Shown here piece after piece: positions 1 through 9,601 of a stretch of 64,000 nt of DNA. The notes under the pieces were generated by a model. The model was given only the letters and a program-made list of their open reading frames with translations. It was not told the DNA's origin and did not search any database. Location of the stretch: contig NZ_CP137761.1 in the NCBI RefSeq assembly GCF_033449965.1, positions 2,232,001 through 2,296,000 of the forward strand. The letters are read 5' to 3'. Position 1 is the first letter of the stretch. The number at the start of each line of letters is the position of its first letter. This DNA comes from Bacillus sp. T3 (lineage in GTDB: Bacteria; Bacillota; Bacilli; Bacillales; Cytobacillaceae). Both the position numbers and the translations under genes were made by a program.

Positions 1-79
1 ATGAAAAGGAACAGAGAAAAGGTATTTTGCCAAAGAATGCGGCCCATTTCCTTGCTCTTTGAGATTAGGAGGGAATTGT

Positions 80-757
80 ATGAAGAAGGAAACGATAAAA
101 TCATATTTACTGACAGTAAGCTCTCTTATATCCATCCCATTGCTAGGTCTAATTTATGTTTACCTCAATCATCCCGGGCCTAAGGTACATAGTCTTGTCA
201 CCGATTTAGATCGTCAAATACCATTTATTAAGATATTTGTGATTCCATATCTATTTTGGTATGTTTTTATATTTATTGGTTTCCTATATTTGGCCTATAA
301 GAATCGAAAATTATTTTTTCAAACATTGTTGCAGTTTAATATTGGTCGTTTGATTTGCTATGGCGTTTATATTGTCTATCAAACTCATGTCCCTCGGCCG
401 CAGTTAACTGGAGATAATTGGCTAATCAATTTAGTTCATTTTGTTTATCGTTCAGATGAACCGTTTAATTGTTTTCCAAGTATCCATGTTTTGACGTCCT
501 ATTTGATGATGAAAGCTTATCTGGTTGGTGAGGGCATACCTCGTATTTATAAGGTTTCAGTTACATTGATGTCTGTTTTAATTATCGCTTCCACTCAATT
601 TATTAAACAGCATGTGCTTTTGGATATCTTAGGAGCGATCGTGGTAGCAGAAGTAATGACGTATTTTATGGCTAAACTAGACAAAGGAATATTTGTCCGA
701 CACCTTATGCCGTCTATACAGACAAATAGGGTCAGTGGAGTAACGAAATTGGAATAG
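80..757 (+). CDS. PAP2-like integral membrane phosphatase/transferase
   Basis: A protein of about 225 residues with several hydrophobic segments and a degenerate PAP2 signature: HVPRP (compare the KxxxxxxRP motif), PSIHVLTSY (compare PSGH) and KQHVLLDILGA (compare SRxxxxxHxxxD), in the usual order. The motif histidines and aspartate are present, so it should act on a lipid phosphate or phosphodiester at the membrane; the PSIH variant resembles inositol-phosphotransferase-type PAP2 proteins more than classic phosphatases. The start at 80 is chosen because TAGGAGGG lies 6 bases upstream; an in-frame ATG at 59 has no ribosome site. Substrate unknown. Confidence 0.8.
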   Translation: MKKETIKSYLLTVSSLISIPLLGLIYVYLNHPGPKVHSLVTDLDRQIPFIKIFVIPYLFWYVFIFIGFLYLAYKNRKLFFQTLLQFNIGRLICYGVYIVYQTHVPRPQLTGDNWLINLVHFVYRSDEPFNCFPSIHVLTSYLMMKAYLVGEGIPRIYKVSVTLMSVLIIASTQFIKQHVLLDILGAIVVAEVMTYFMAKLDKGIFVRHLMPSIQTNRVSGVTKLE

Positions 758-917
758 AGTAAAGTAGCAGGATAGGGATGAAAGTGCTAATGGAAAGGAT
801 TGACAAATAAATATAATTTTGATAAATTTATTGATAAAGTTAATAGTTTCTTTGGATTCAATCCAAAGATGGCATCCAAATAAGTTCCTTATTTGGTATA
901 TAAAATTTTATTTTATA

Positions 918-986
918 GCCACCTAGTTAAAATAAAGTGTCCCATTTTCGAGGGCCTTTAATTTAACAGGTGGCTTTTATTTTTTT
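918..986 (+). terminator. Stem-loop terminator
   Basis: GCCACCTAGTTAAA pairs with TTTAACAGGTGGC across a loop of about 29 bases, with one bulge, followed by a T-rich tract. It lies between the PAP2 gene and the next gene, just before the latter's ribosome site, so it could terminate the upstream gene or act as a leader attenuator. Confidence 0.65.
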
Positions 987-1001
987 AAAGGAGCTGGAAA
1001 C

Positions 1002-1605
1002 ATGGGTAATATTGCTAAATTTAATGAAGAAAAAATCTTAAACGAGTATTTTGACTACTTAAAATCTGAAGAGGCAACCATCGTGTACATTACAAAAAAC
1101 TTAGTCAAAGGTATTGATACTAAAAAGAAATGGATTGATGTTATTGACTTTGATTGCTGGGGTTCAATAGGAAAAAAACTGCCTTCAATTATATTGTTGT
1201 GGAATTATTTGATAGAAAGTTAAATCCTGAGTATCCCGAAAATGCCAATTCTCAATTAAAAAAGGCTATAACATGGAGAACTTGCCATAATGATATAGGT
1301 CAGCAAAGATCCAAAGGGATTCGGGGACAAATGTTTGTATTTACATGTCAGTTAATTAAAAAAAAGGGTTAAAACAGAAATAAAATCAAATTATAAAACG
1401 GGAGGTTTGGCTAAAGGTAAAGGACCCAATTCAACGATGACCCGAAAAGTTGAGGTAGAACCTAAATGGGAATACAGAATTACCAGGATGCCGGAAAATC
1501 AATGACAAAAAATTTAAATGGATAAAGAAAAACTATGGACATATATATGACCGTATATTTAACGAAAAACATGTATTAATAAACTGGTTTTTTGAGAATA
1601 GGTAG
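1002..1605 (+). pseudogene. Unrecognised protein of about 200 residues, frame broken three times
   Basis: The ATG at 1002 follows AAAGGAG. Reading across three single-base breaks gives one coherent charged protein: about 51 residues to near 1154 (a missing T), then on to a run of eight A near 1350 (length error), then a segment ending at CCAGG (1483-1487), where removing one G joins WEYRITR to a C-terminal part ending INWFFENR before TAG at 1605. No family is recognised. The clean continuation after each one-base correction argues that the gene is or was intact. It lies between two hairpin terminators as a single-gene unit. Confidence 0.5.
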
Positions 1606-1632
1606 CAGATCAAATAGAGGGATAAATGTACA

Positions 1633-1660
1633 AAAAAACGCATGAATTGCGTTTTTTTTG
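1633..1660 (+). terminator. Bidirectional terminator
   Basis: AAAAAACGCA and TGCGTTTTTT flank a five-base loop, with A-rich and T-rich sides, so it can end transcription from either direction. It follows the broken gene ending at 1605; the next gene, sleB, is on the minus strand and ends at 1783. Confidence 0.75.
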
Positions 1661-1782
1661 TATTTCTATTGCAATTCTAATTGGAATTTCCAAAGCTTTT
1701 TAGTATTTTCTCGTAATGGGACCGTTTGTGTAGTTGTCTTCATTTTCCTTTTTGTTTAGATTCCTTTGTGGAAGGCGTATAC

Positions 1783-2517
1783 TCACTTACAAAATATATG
1801 TTTCCCGATTTTTTTAATTTGGGGTCTGCCCCAAATCCATTTACTCGTTGCAGTTGCAGGATTAAAATAGTATATCGCTTCACCAGTTGGATCCCAGCCA
1901 TTTATTGCATCCTGCACTGCCTTCTTAGAATTAGCATTTGGGGTAAGCCAAATTTGGCCATCCGCCACGGCCGTAAAAGCCCCAGGTTCAAATATAACCC
2001 CAGAAACTGTATTCGGGAAGGATTGACTATTCACTCTGTTTAATATCACAGCAGCCACAGCAACCTGACCAATATACGGTTCTCCTCTAGCTTCACCATG
2101 AACGGCATTTGCCATTAACTTAATATCATTTTGCGAAAAGCCATTTGGTAAGTTTGTGGATGTAACTTTAGTCGTATTTTTGGCCCCGGCAGGTGCTGGT
2201 TTATAGTTTTTAGTTGCCTTAACAAGTTTGGTTTTCGTTGTCGGACCCGCGACACCATCAATGGGAAGACCAAATTCATATTGAAAATTTCTTAATGCCC
2301 AGTATGTTCTCCATCCGAACACTCCATCGATTTTACCCGTAAAGAAGCCTACATGTTTGAGTCTTGATTGTAGTTCTATTACGTCACCACCCGTTGCTCC
2401 TCGCTGAATGATCCTGTTGGAAAAAGAACTGGCCTCATTGGGTTTTATTAAAGATAGAAACACAATTAAAAGGGAGATAACGAAAACAGATCTAAAAAAA
2501 ATATACTTCTTGAACAT
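1783..2517 (-). CDS. sleB: Spore cortex-lytic enzyme SleB
   Basis: A 244-residue protein: N-terminal signal/membrane segment (about 5-30), a peptidoglycan-binding PG_binding_1 domain (about 35-95, containing GDVIELQSRLKHVGFFTGKIDG without gaps in the fold), a linker, and a C-terminal Hydrolase_2 domain with NAVHGEARGEPYIGQ carrying the family's catalytic glutamate. Known SleB acts as a lytic transglycosylase on muramic-lactam cortex peptidoglycan during germination. It is slightly shorter than the B. subtilis enzyme. No ypeB follows, although sleB and ypeB are usually paired, so this may be a second SleB paralogue. The start has AGGGGG upstream. Confidence 0.9.
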   Translation of the reverse strand: MFKKYIFFRSVFVISLLIVFLSLIKPNEASSFSNRIIQRGATGGDVIELQSRLKHVGFFTGKIDGVFGWRTYWALRNFQYEFGLPIDGVAGPTTKTKLVKATKNYKPAPAGAKNTTKVTSTNLPNGFSQNDIKLMANAVHGEARGEPYIGQVAVAAVILNRVNSQSFPNTVSGVIFEPGAFTAVADGQIWLTPNANSKKAVQDAINGWDPTGEAIYYFNPATATSKWIWGRPQIKKIGKHIFCK

Positions 2518-2797
2518 AATAGCAACCCCCTAGTAAAAACTTTCTCAGTATCCTATTTTTTATAAAAATGGCATTTATTATTCGTGGTTTGTTTTGTCTT
2601 TTTGATCACAAACATGTGAAACTTCGATCCAAAGAAGTGTTGAGCAAAACTTTGCAAGTAGTTGTGTGTAACCGATAAAAAAATGAACTAATTCTGATTT
2701 ATTTTTGCTGTCTTCTGGACAGCAATTGTTCTTGAGTAATATATCACGCTGATTTCGGTTGATTTTATTTTGCTAAAGCTTAAGAAGGAGGATGAAA

Positions 2798-2975
2798 ATG
2801 GCAAATGAAATGAAAATGGATTGAGTGATTCTAGGCTCGTTAAGTCATGATTCATTGACTGGATATGAAATAAAAAAAGAATGGATACAATATTCAAGTT
2901 TTTCTGTAGTTCTAGCTATGGAAAAATACTACAATCCTAATTCCAATACTTAAAAGAGGAGCTTGCAATTTAAGC
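2798..2975 (+). pseudogene. PadR-family regulator remnant
   Basis: After AAGGAGGATGAAA, an ATG starts a short reading interrupted by TGA at codon 9 and then by frameshifts. The fragments SLSHDSLTGYEIKK, MDTIFKFF and SSSYGKI match the start of PadR winged-helix regulators (LxxLSxxxxTGYEIKKxIxxxFxxFxxxSYGxIYPxLK). The rest of the domain is missing. This is genuine decay, unlike the single-base breaks elsewhere in the window. Confidence 0.6.
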
Positions 2976-3053
2976 ATGGTAACAAAATAAAGTATTTGAA
3001 AAATATTACTTGAATTGTCATAACGTTCTAAAACGGGTAATCTTTTAAAAGGT

Positions 3054-3299
3054 TTGAAAAAGATGTTGAAAGCTCAGGCAGAAAAAGCCATACAGTTTAC
3101 TGATGAAATTAATATTAATACATACAGAACACTGATGACTCGAGGGCAGAAGGGGAGTTTTGTTTATTGTACAGATTCTAATCTTGTAGGATATTTGAAG
3201 GAAAGGTTTACAAAGAGAAGCGCTATTTATGAAAAGAACGAGTTTTATAAATCAGTAATTAAGGTCCTGAGGATAATGAAAGTTATTAATGTAACCTGA
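3054..3299 (+). pseudogene. C-terminal remnant of a DUF2075-type ATPase
   Basis: The 81-residue reading has no good ribosome site. NTYRTLMTRGQKGSFVYC followed by SNLVGYLKERF resembles the C-terminal end of DUF2075 (Schlafen-like helicase) proteins, where arginine in LMTRG closes the ATPase core. The Walker motifs and the rest of the N-terminus are absent. It sits next to the PadR remnant in a degraded stretch (2518-3300) that holds no intact gene. Assignment rests on motif resemblance only. Confidence 0.45.
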
Positions 3300-3338
3300 A
3301 AAGGTTGATTCAACCTGAAGTCTACTATTTAAAAGAAT

Positions 3339-3373
3339 AAAGCTAGGAGAAAAAATAATTCCCCTAGCTTTTC
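3339..3373 (-). terminator. Terminator downstream of the ribulokinase gene
   Basis: AAAGCTAGG and CCTAGCTTT form a nine-base-pair stem. It lies about 27 bases beyond the stop codon of the minus-strand ribulokinase gene. Confidence 0.65.
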
Positions 3374-3399
3374 TATGTTATATAAACTTTTTCAAATTA

Positions 3400-5100
3400 T
3401 TATTTTCCTACAGAAGCTAAGTTCGATGTTTCCCGTGAATGATTACGAAGTTGTTTAAGTGTTCTCATTAAATTGACATGTTTTACACCAAAGTAGTCAT
3501 GCATCTCTTTATAATATTTAAAAAGAGTTTCATAGACAGCTACACTTTCTGCATTTGGATAGTATGTCTTTTCAAGAGGCTGGGCCATATGCTGAATAGC
3601 CTGTTGTATATCGCTATATCCACCATTTTCCTTGTCTGCTACTACTGCTCCTAATATGGCAGCACCAATTGCTGGGGCATATTCGGACTGTGAAATTTGG
3701 ATCGGCATATTGAGAATATCAGCATAAATTTGCATTAAAAGAGTATTACGTTGCGGTAATCCACCACATGCTACAATTTTTTCAACGTTCATTCCCCATT
3801 CTCGGAACGTTTCTACGATAATTTTGGCTCCAAATGCCGTGCTTTCCATATAGGCGCGATAAATTTCTTCGGGTTTTGTATGAAGAGTTAGACCGATTAA
3901 TACACCCGACAGATCAGCATCAGATAAGACTGAACGATTGCCGTTATGCCAATCTAGTGCAAACATCCCATTTTCTCCTGGTATAAGGTTGCTAGCTTTC
4001 TCTTCCAGGAGATTGAACACAGATACGCCTAATTCTTGTGCTTCATCGTAATAGGATTTCGGAACATGTTTTTTAACATAGCTGCCAAATAAATCACCTA
4101 CTGCGGATTGACCTGCTTCATAGGCATAAAAGCCGGTAATATTCCATCCTTAATGACACCTGAAATTCCAGGAACCTCTTTTACTTCGGAGTGCATCATC
4201 ATATGACAAGTTGAAGTTCCCATCACCATAAGGAAGGTTTCAGGTTGATATACTCCTGTTCCCAGTACCGCTGAATGTGCATCAATAATCCCCGTTGCTA
4301 CGGGCAATCCCTCCTGGAAGTGAAAGTTTCTCCGACCATTCCTTAGAAAGAAATCCTGCACAAGTACCAATATTTTTAATCTCTCCATCCAATTTGGAAA
4401 GAATGGTGGAACCAAATTCAAGATTCAGTTCTTTAAAGAACTCTTCAGGGAACCCATCTGTTTCACTCCAAAATGTTTTGAATCCTAAGGAGCAATTGTT
4501 TCTAATTAAGGTTGAAGTAAGAATCGAGACAAGCCAATCTACTGCTTCTATAAAATATGTCGTTGCGTTATACACATCTGGTGCATCCTCAAAAACTTCG
4601 AGCATTTTTGGGACCGCCCATTCTTCTGAGATATTATAACCTAACCGACGCATCCATTTTTCTTTTCGCTGAGTTGCCAATTTATAAATTTTTTCGGTTT
4701 GAGTTTTTGTATGATGATGTTTCCAAAGTTTCAACCAGGCGTGATGTGAATCTTGCCATTCCTTGTGAAGACATAAAGGTTTTAGGGTTTCATCGACGGT
4801 TATTAATGTTGAAGACGTAACGTCAATACCTAACCCAATAATTTGCTCTGGTTTAATTCCAGCTTTAGAGATTGCTAGGGGAATTCCTTGTTCTAATACC
4901 TCAATATAATCATTGGGGTGTTGTAAAGCACTTCCTTTTGGAATCTTTTTTGATGAATTTGGTAGAGTTTCCGTAATGACTCCGTGTCGATAAGGAATTA
5001 CTTGCATTCCTTTTATTTCTCCAGTTGTTATGTTTACAATAAGAACCCTTCCTGATTCAGATCCATAATCAATTCCAATTGAGTACTTAATATTTTTCAT
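3400..5100 (-). CDS. araB: FGGY-family L-ribulokinase (frame broken twice)
   Basis: About 566 residues when read across two one-base breaks. The N-terminus has the FGGY phosphate motif GIDYGSESGRVLIV; mid-protein TGIIDAHSAVLGTG, GTSTCHMMMHSEVKEVPG and the C-terminal VACGGLPQRNTLLMQIYAD are typical of AraB, which phosphorylates L-ribulose (some members also ribitol or D-ribulose). Breaks: CCTGG at 4313-4317 (an extra base; corrected LPEGLPVATG) and CCGG at 4133-4136 (a missing base; corrected LPGFYAYEAGQS). Both sides are otherwise fully conserved, so the gene is probably intact in the cell. It is divergent from the dehydrogenase at 5411 and shares the upstream region containing CGAGCAA motifs. 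Confidence 0.85.
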
Positions 5101-5158
5101 ATGTACAGCCCCTCCCTTATGAAAGCCTTTACATTACTATGTATCATTTTAACAGAAT

Positions 5159-5341
5159 CGAGCAATATTGAGCAATACCTTTGTGTAAAAAAATCAGAAT
5201 AGCGAACATATATGAGCATGAAATTGCTTGATATGTGAAAAATACTAATTTTTTATTTTATATTGGCTTGACACCCCACAAAACTCTCCGTATATTTTAA
5301 ATATCGAGTATAAATGAACATTAAAAAGCAAAAACGAGCAA
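5159..5341. promoter_or_regulatory. Candidate DeoR-type operator motifs CGAGCAA
   Basis: CGAGCAA occurs at 5159-5165, a near copy TGAGCAA at 5169-5175, and CGAGCAA again at 5335-5341, flanking the divergent araB/dehydrogenase promoters. The reverse complement TTGCTCG occurs at 15399-15405 beside the deoR promoter. The shared heptamer suggests one regulon under the local DeoR protein; this is inference from co-occurrence. Confidence 0.4.
5268..5296 (+). promoter_or_regulatory. Sigma-A type promoter for the dehydrogenase gene
   Basis: TTGACA at 5268-5273 and TATATT at 5291-5296 are separated by 17 bases, a near-consensus vegetative promoter, about 115 bases before the start at 5411. A CGAGCAA motif lies downstream of the -10 box, where a repressor would block elongation. 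Confidence 0.65.
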
Positions 5342-5410
5342 CGAGTTACATGGTAAGGGTTAAAATGTGACCAAACAATTTTTATCGAAATGTTTATTAG
5401 GGGAGAAAAA

Positions 5411-6507
5411 ATGCAACATACAGAGACAGCGTTTCAATCACGTACATTTAGACTTTTAAGTCCTGGTAAAGTGGAAGAAGTCATTCTTGAGCGAAAAGTA
5501 CATGAAGGAGAAGTAGTGGTTGAACCAATATTAGGAAGTATTTGTCATGCGGATTTACGATATTACATGGGTCTTAGAAGTCCAGAAGTAATGGCCAAAA
5601 AATTACCAATGGCTTTGATTCATGAAGGAATTGGTAGAGTGATAGATAGCAAATCAGATAAGGTGAAGGTTGGACAAAGAGTCGTGATTGTCCCTAATAT
5701 ACCTGGGAGTTATTAGGGGAGGGAGACACGAAAGAATGTAGTCTTCTTTGTGAAAAAGAATTTATCGATAATTACAGTGAAAAAAATAAGTTTTTGGGAA
5801 GTGGCTATGATGGTATTGCGCAAAACCGTTTAGTTATACCAGCAGATTGCGCGATCCCAATACCTGACCATGTACCTGATGAAATTGCCGTTTTATCTGA
5901 ACTGTGCACAGTTTCTTATCAAGCATTGAGCCGAGTAAAGCGTCAATTAAATTCACCAAATACTACGGTAGCTGTTTTTGGAGATGGACCGGTTGGCTAT
6001 TTAACAGCTGCAATGATTCATCATGTTTATGGTCTTGATGCGACCAGATTAACCGTGTTTGGGGCCATTCCAGAGAAACTTGCACAGTTTGGATTTGCAA
6101 AGTGTGCTCTAGTTCAGGAATATGATTTTAAAGCAGGAAAAAGAATGGATGTTGTGATCGAGTGTACAGGAGGTAAATTCAGTGAAAGTGCTGTGAACCA
6201 AGGAATCGATCTATTAGCCCGTGGTGGTACTTTAGTGCTAATGGGAGTATCTGAGGAAAGGGTACCGATTAATACTCGAGACGTTTTAGAAAAGGGGCTT
6301 TCATTATTCGGAAGCAGCCGTAGTTCTTGTCCAGATTTTCATGCAGTACTGTCTGCGATGGAAGACACTGAATATCAAAAGACGTTGAGAGCAATTCTTC
6401 CAGCAGAATTTAATGCCATTCATAATGCCAATGATTTTATGAAAGCAATGGATTATGCTGCAGAGCATAGAAGCTGGGAAAGAGTTATTTTGGACTTTAA
6501 CTGGTAA
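5411..6507 (+). CDS. Zinc-type alcohol dehydrogenase similar to TarJ / ribitol-5-phosphate dehydrogenase (frame broken)
   Basis: About 365 residues across one break. The N-terminal catalytic part has GSICHADLRYY and LPMALIHEGIGRV (catalytic-zinc Cys and His-Glu ligands); the C-terminal part has a Rossmann fold with VAVFGDGPVGYLTAAM. The family interconverts D-ribulose 5-phosphate and ribitol 5-phosphate with NADP(H). The break is at CCTGG (5702-5706); one missing G (CCTGGGG) restores IPGELLGEGDTKECS. The ATG at 5411 follows AGGGGAGAA. Placement opposite ribulokinase suggests a catabolic role on a pentitol or its phosphate rather than teichoic acid synthesis. Confidence 0.75.
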
Positions 6508-6529
6508 TCAATATAAAACCATCACTACT

Positions 6530-6570
6530 GCCTATCTTCCTCATTTTCTTGGGGGAGGTAGGCTTTTTTT
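6530..6570 (+). terminator. Terminator after the TarJ-like gene
   Basis: GCCTATCTTCCTC pairs imperfectly with GGGGGAGGTAGGC and is followed by seven T residues. It separates the dehydrogenase from the convergent histidine kinase gene. Confidence 0.7.
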
Positions 6571-6654
6571 GCATAAAAAAATAGGCAGAAAACGCTAACT
6601 ATAAGTTAGTATTTCCTGCCCGTTGGTCGATTTGTAGAAGAGTTTCACTGGCTT

Positions 6655-8502
6655 TTATAGTTGCGGGAAAATTCTGTTGTTTGGTACATTTACTTCAACT
6701 GTCGTTCCGTCCTTACCAACAAAATTTATGGTCCCACCTAAATCACTCGTAACAATTCCTTGTAAAATCGTTAAACCAAGGCTTTCTCCTTGTTTTAAAT
6801 TAAAATGCTCAGGTAATCCTCTTCCGTTGTCACTAACCGCTAAATAAATTAATTCATCATTCCGTTTGCATTTTATGTCAATTACACCGGAATTCATGTT
6901 TAAGAAGGCATGTTTAATACAGTTGATGACTAATTCATTTATAATTAATGCAATAGACGTAGCCTTGTTATAGGGAATTAATATATCATCCAAATCTAAT
7001 TGAATGATAATATTTGGATCGGTATTTATAAGGTCTATCACCGCTTCGATTATTTCTTTAGCATTAATTATACTTCTCCCTAATTTGTCTTTAGACAAAA
7101 GATTGTGGACAGAGGCAATGCTTTTTACCCTAGAAATAATACTATCTAATGCATCATCGATCGAAATGCCGGGGTTGTTTTTAACAAATACCTTTTGTAG
7201 GTAAATAAGTCCAACAATGGATTGAAGATTATTTTTTATTCGATGATGACTCTCCTGTAAAAAGGCTGACCTTCCAATTAATCTAGTATCTTCAATCGCA
7301 ATAGCAGCATGACGGGCTAAAGTCGACAAGTATTTAGCTTCTTCATTTGAATAGACATATAAGTTTTCGTAATATAACTGGATGATACCGGTCACTTGGT
7401 TTCGTATTAATACTGGAATACAAATAAATGTTTTTACATTCTCAATTTTTTCAAACAACAAGTTAAATTCTTTATCGTTTTCATTTACATAAAATATATC
7501 GTTTTCCTTTGCAATGTTAACGATCGCTTCTTTTTTTAATTGGGCTTTTAAATTTTTCTCATTGATACCAAAATCATCGATTATGCTCCATGTTTGCTCG
7601 TCAATTAATTTGATCGAACAACCATCAGCATTCATTACATTTCTTCCTTCTTTAGCCAATAATAATAATACATCTTTAAGTTCATATTCAGATGTTAAGA
7701 ATTCTGCAGCCTTAAAAATTGCTTCAAGAACAGTTTGTCTATCGTCATCCTTATACATATTGTTGTCTTTAAATTTATAATCTTCAATGGCTCTTAACAA
7801 TTTTTGAGGATCCCTTTTTGCAATTTCTGCGGGTATTTCATTTCGAATTTTTCCTTTTGAAAGTATCGATATCCGATCAGATACTTTAATCGCTTCTTCC
7901 CATTGTTTCGTAACATAAATGATACTTCCGCCATCATCTTTAAACTGTTTTAATATATTATGTAACTTGGCAGCATAATTTGCGGAAAGACCCTCCATTG
8001 GTTCTTGCATAATAATAACTTCGGGTCTTTCCATAAATATTCCGGCAATATAAACGATTCTTTTGTTTTCCTCAGACAATTTGTTTACTTTGGTATGATG
8101 ATTTATTTGAAAATCTAATTTCATTAAGATATTTTCCGCTCTTTTTCTAACTTTCCACCAATTTATTAAAGGCAAATATTTACGTGTAGGTAAATTCGAG
8201 TAATTAAGATGTTCGGCTACTGAAAAGTGATTAAACAATAATGGTTTTTGCTGCATGATTAATATCTTATTTTTTCTTAGATTATTGTTAACTATGAGTT
8301 GATCCTTAAATTTAAATACTCCTTGTTCTCCCAGTTTTTCTTGTGTGTCCTTTAACGAATTTATAAAAACATTCTGTTCAGAGCTGCTTTTTATAATTAA
8401 TGCATGAATTTCTCCGTACCCAAGATTTAAACTAACGTTTTCCATATTTCCGTTAGAACTTTTATATGTTAAGTTTTGAATTTCAAAAATATACTTTGAC
8501 AA
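6655..8502 (-). CDS. Histidine kinase with degenerate ABC-ATPase, GAF and HisKA_2/HATPase domains
   Basis: A 615-residue cytoplasmic protein without membrane segments. Residues 1-230 resemble the first half of a ribose-type ABC ATPase (GEIHALI, LSEENKRIVYIAGIF as signature, VIIMQEPMEGLS as Walker B) but the Walker A loop is lost (KSSSEQNVF instead of GxxGxGKST) and the Walker B aspartate is glutamine, so it should not hydrolyse ATP. A GAF domain (about 255-400) precedes a HisKA_2 box with ESHHRIKNNLQSI and an HATPase with DNGRGLPEHF. The TTG start has GGAGG upstream. It is divergent from the ANTAR regulator, its likely partner. The ABC-like domain may sense the state of the RbsA-like transporter by subunit mimicry (inference). 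Confidence 0.8.
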   Translation of the reverse strand: MSKYIFEIQNLTYKSSNGNMENVSLNLGYGEIHALIIKSSSEQNVFINSLKDTQEKLGEQGVFKFKDQLIVNNNLRKNKILIMQQKPLLFNHFSVAEHLNYSNLPTRKYLPLINWWKVRKRAENILMKLDFQINHHTKVNKLSEENKRIVYIAGIFMERPEVIIMQEPMEGLSANYAAKLHNILKQFKDDGGSIIYVTKQWEEAIKVSDRISILSKGKIRNEIPAEIAKRDPQKLLRAIEDYKFKDNNMYKDDDRQTVLEAIFKAAEFLTSEYELKDVLLLLAKEGRNVMNADGCSIKLIDEQTWSIIDDFGINEKNLKAQLKKEAIVNIAKENDIFYVNENDKEFNLLFEKIENVKTFICIPVLIRNQVTGIIQLYYENLYVYSNEEAKYLSTLARHAAIAIEDTRLIGRSAFLQESHHRIKNNLQSIVGLIYLQKVFVKNNPGISIDDALDSIISRVKSIASVHNLLSKDKLGRSIINAKEIIEAVIDLINTDPNIIIQLDLDDILIPYNKATSIALIINELVINCIKHAFLNMNSGVIDIKCKRNDELIYLAVSDNGRGLPEHFNLKQGESLGLTILQGIVTSDLGGTINFVGKDGTTVEVNVPNNRIFPQL

Positions 8503-8813
8503 TGTAAACCTCCAAATATCATTTTTTTAAAAATTTTTTAAGTAATTAATATGTTATATTTAAATATGTGTTATACTAATAGTGTTATTTTATATCATAT
8601 TAAAAAATATCTTTACAAAAATGTTTAAAAGTATTTAAGATTAATAAAATGAAAGCGTATTCTATATCGGGAGACTATCCCAAAGTAAGGGCAGAAATGA
8701 TTCCAACGGAAATATCAGGTTAAAGCTATATTACCAAAAAATATCATCATGGAGAATCCTGTTACATAACTATTTTTCGATAATTAAATGCTTACTTGGG
8801 TGGGGAAGATTAC
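8503..8813. other. Divergent intergenic region between kinase and ANTAR regulator
   Basis: About 310 bases, very AT-rich next to the kinase start, with a small GGGAGACTATCCC hairpin near 8670. No ORF was found. It presumably holds both divergent promoters, but no clear consensus pair can be assigned. Confidence 0.4.
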
Positions 8814-9404
8814 ATGAAAAAATCGTTACGTATTTTACTTGCTGAAGATGAATTCTTGATTTTAATGGCGTTGAAATCATATGTTGAAAATTTAGGACAT
8901 GAAGTGGTTGGAGAAGCTACTGACGGAGAAAAAGCTGTAGAATTAGCACTAGAGAAAAAACCAGATCTTGTGATTATGGATATTAATATGCCTAATCTTG
9001 ATGGGATCGAAGCGATTAAAAAGATAAATGAAAAATTATATATTCCAAGTATCATTGTTAGTGGTTATTCTGATGAAAAACTAATCAATAGAGCTACAGA
9101 AGAAGGCGTGCTTTATTACTTATTAAAACCAATCGATATAAAAGAATTGAAAATAGCCATAAATATTAGCATGGCTAAATTCGAAGAAATACAAAAACTG
9201 CATGACGAGTTGAACGACACCAAGACTGCACTTGACGCACGTAAACATATAGAGAAAGCAAAAGGAATTATCATGAAAAGAATGAATTTACAGGAACCAG
9301 AAGCAATGAAACGACTACAAAAAATGAGTAGAGATAACAACAAGAAGTTAGTAGTGGTAGCGAAAGAGCTTATTCAAGCAGAATCATTGTTTTATAGTGA
9401 GTAA
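8814..9404 (+). CDS. ANTAR-domain response regulator (transcription antiterminator)
   Basis: A protein of about 196 residues: receiver domain (1-120) with acidic pair AEDEF, phosphoacceptor Asp in VIMDINMPNLDG, conserved Thr/Ser replaced by VSGYS and Lys in LLKPID; then a coiled coil (125-145) and a C-terminal ANTAR domain (about 145-195) with ARKHIEKAKGIIMKRMNLQEPEA. ANTAR regulators such as EutV and AmiR bind paired hairpins in nascent RNA and prevent termination. Matching hairpins lie 144 bases downstream of this gene. The start at 8814 is chosen for GGGTGGGG upstream. It is likely phosphorylated by the adjacent kinase. Confidence 0.9.
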   Translation: MKKSLRILLAEDEFLILMALKSYVENLGHEVVGEATDGEKAVELALEKKPDLVIMDINMPNLDGIEAIKKINEKLYIPSIIVSGYSDEKLINRATEEGVLYYLLKPIDIKELKIAINISMAKFEEIQKLHDELNDTKTALDARKHIEKAKGIIMKRMNLQEPEAMKRLQKMSRDNNKKLVVVAKELIQAESLFYSE

Positions 9405-9547
9405 AAACATTTTTTTGAAAAAATGTTATATATTAATTAAAAATAATCTTGACTATTGTAATACAGATTTATATAATTCAATTAACTTAAATAACTTTGT
9501 TTCTACTCTTAAGTTCACAGTAATGGAAAATTGAAAATAAAATATAC

Positions 9548-9601
9548 GATAAATTTTATACTTACGGCTGGTATAAAATTTATCAAGGCTATGGGTGCCT
9601 T
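9548..9601 (+). promoter_or_regulatory. ANTAR-target dual hairpin leader
   Basis: First hairpin: a 14-base-pair perfect stem (9548-9561 with 9571-9584) and loop TTACGGCTG. Second hairpin directly adjacent: AAGGC (9585-9589) with GCCTT (9597-9601) and loop TATGGGT. Each loop contains a hexamer beginning with A and with G at position 4 (ACGGCT at 9564-9569, ATGGGT at 9591-9596), the known ANTAR recognition rule. Both may be closed by a U-G pair with one bulged base. The 3' arm of hairpin two overlaps the 5' arm of the terminator, so the two are mutually exclusive. Confidence 0.75.

Noticed and set aside
2688..2897. 69-residue minus-strand reading
   Set aside because: It is the complement of the decayed PadR gene and resembles no protein.
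8640..8700. A second ANTAR hairpin set between the kinase and regulator genes
   Set aside because: The GGGA/TCCC hairpin has no A1/G4 hexaloop and no terminator follows.
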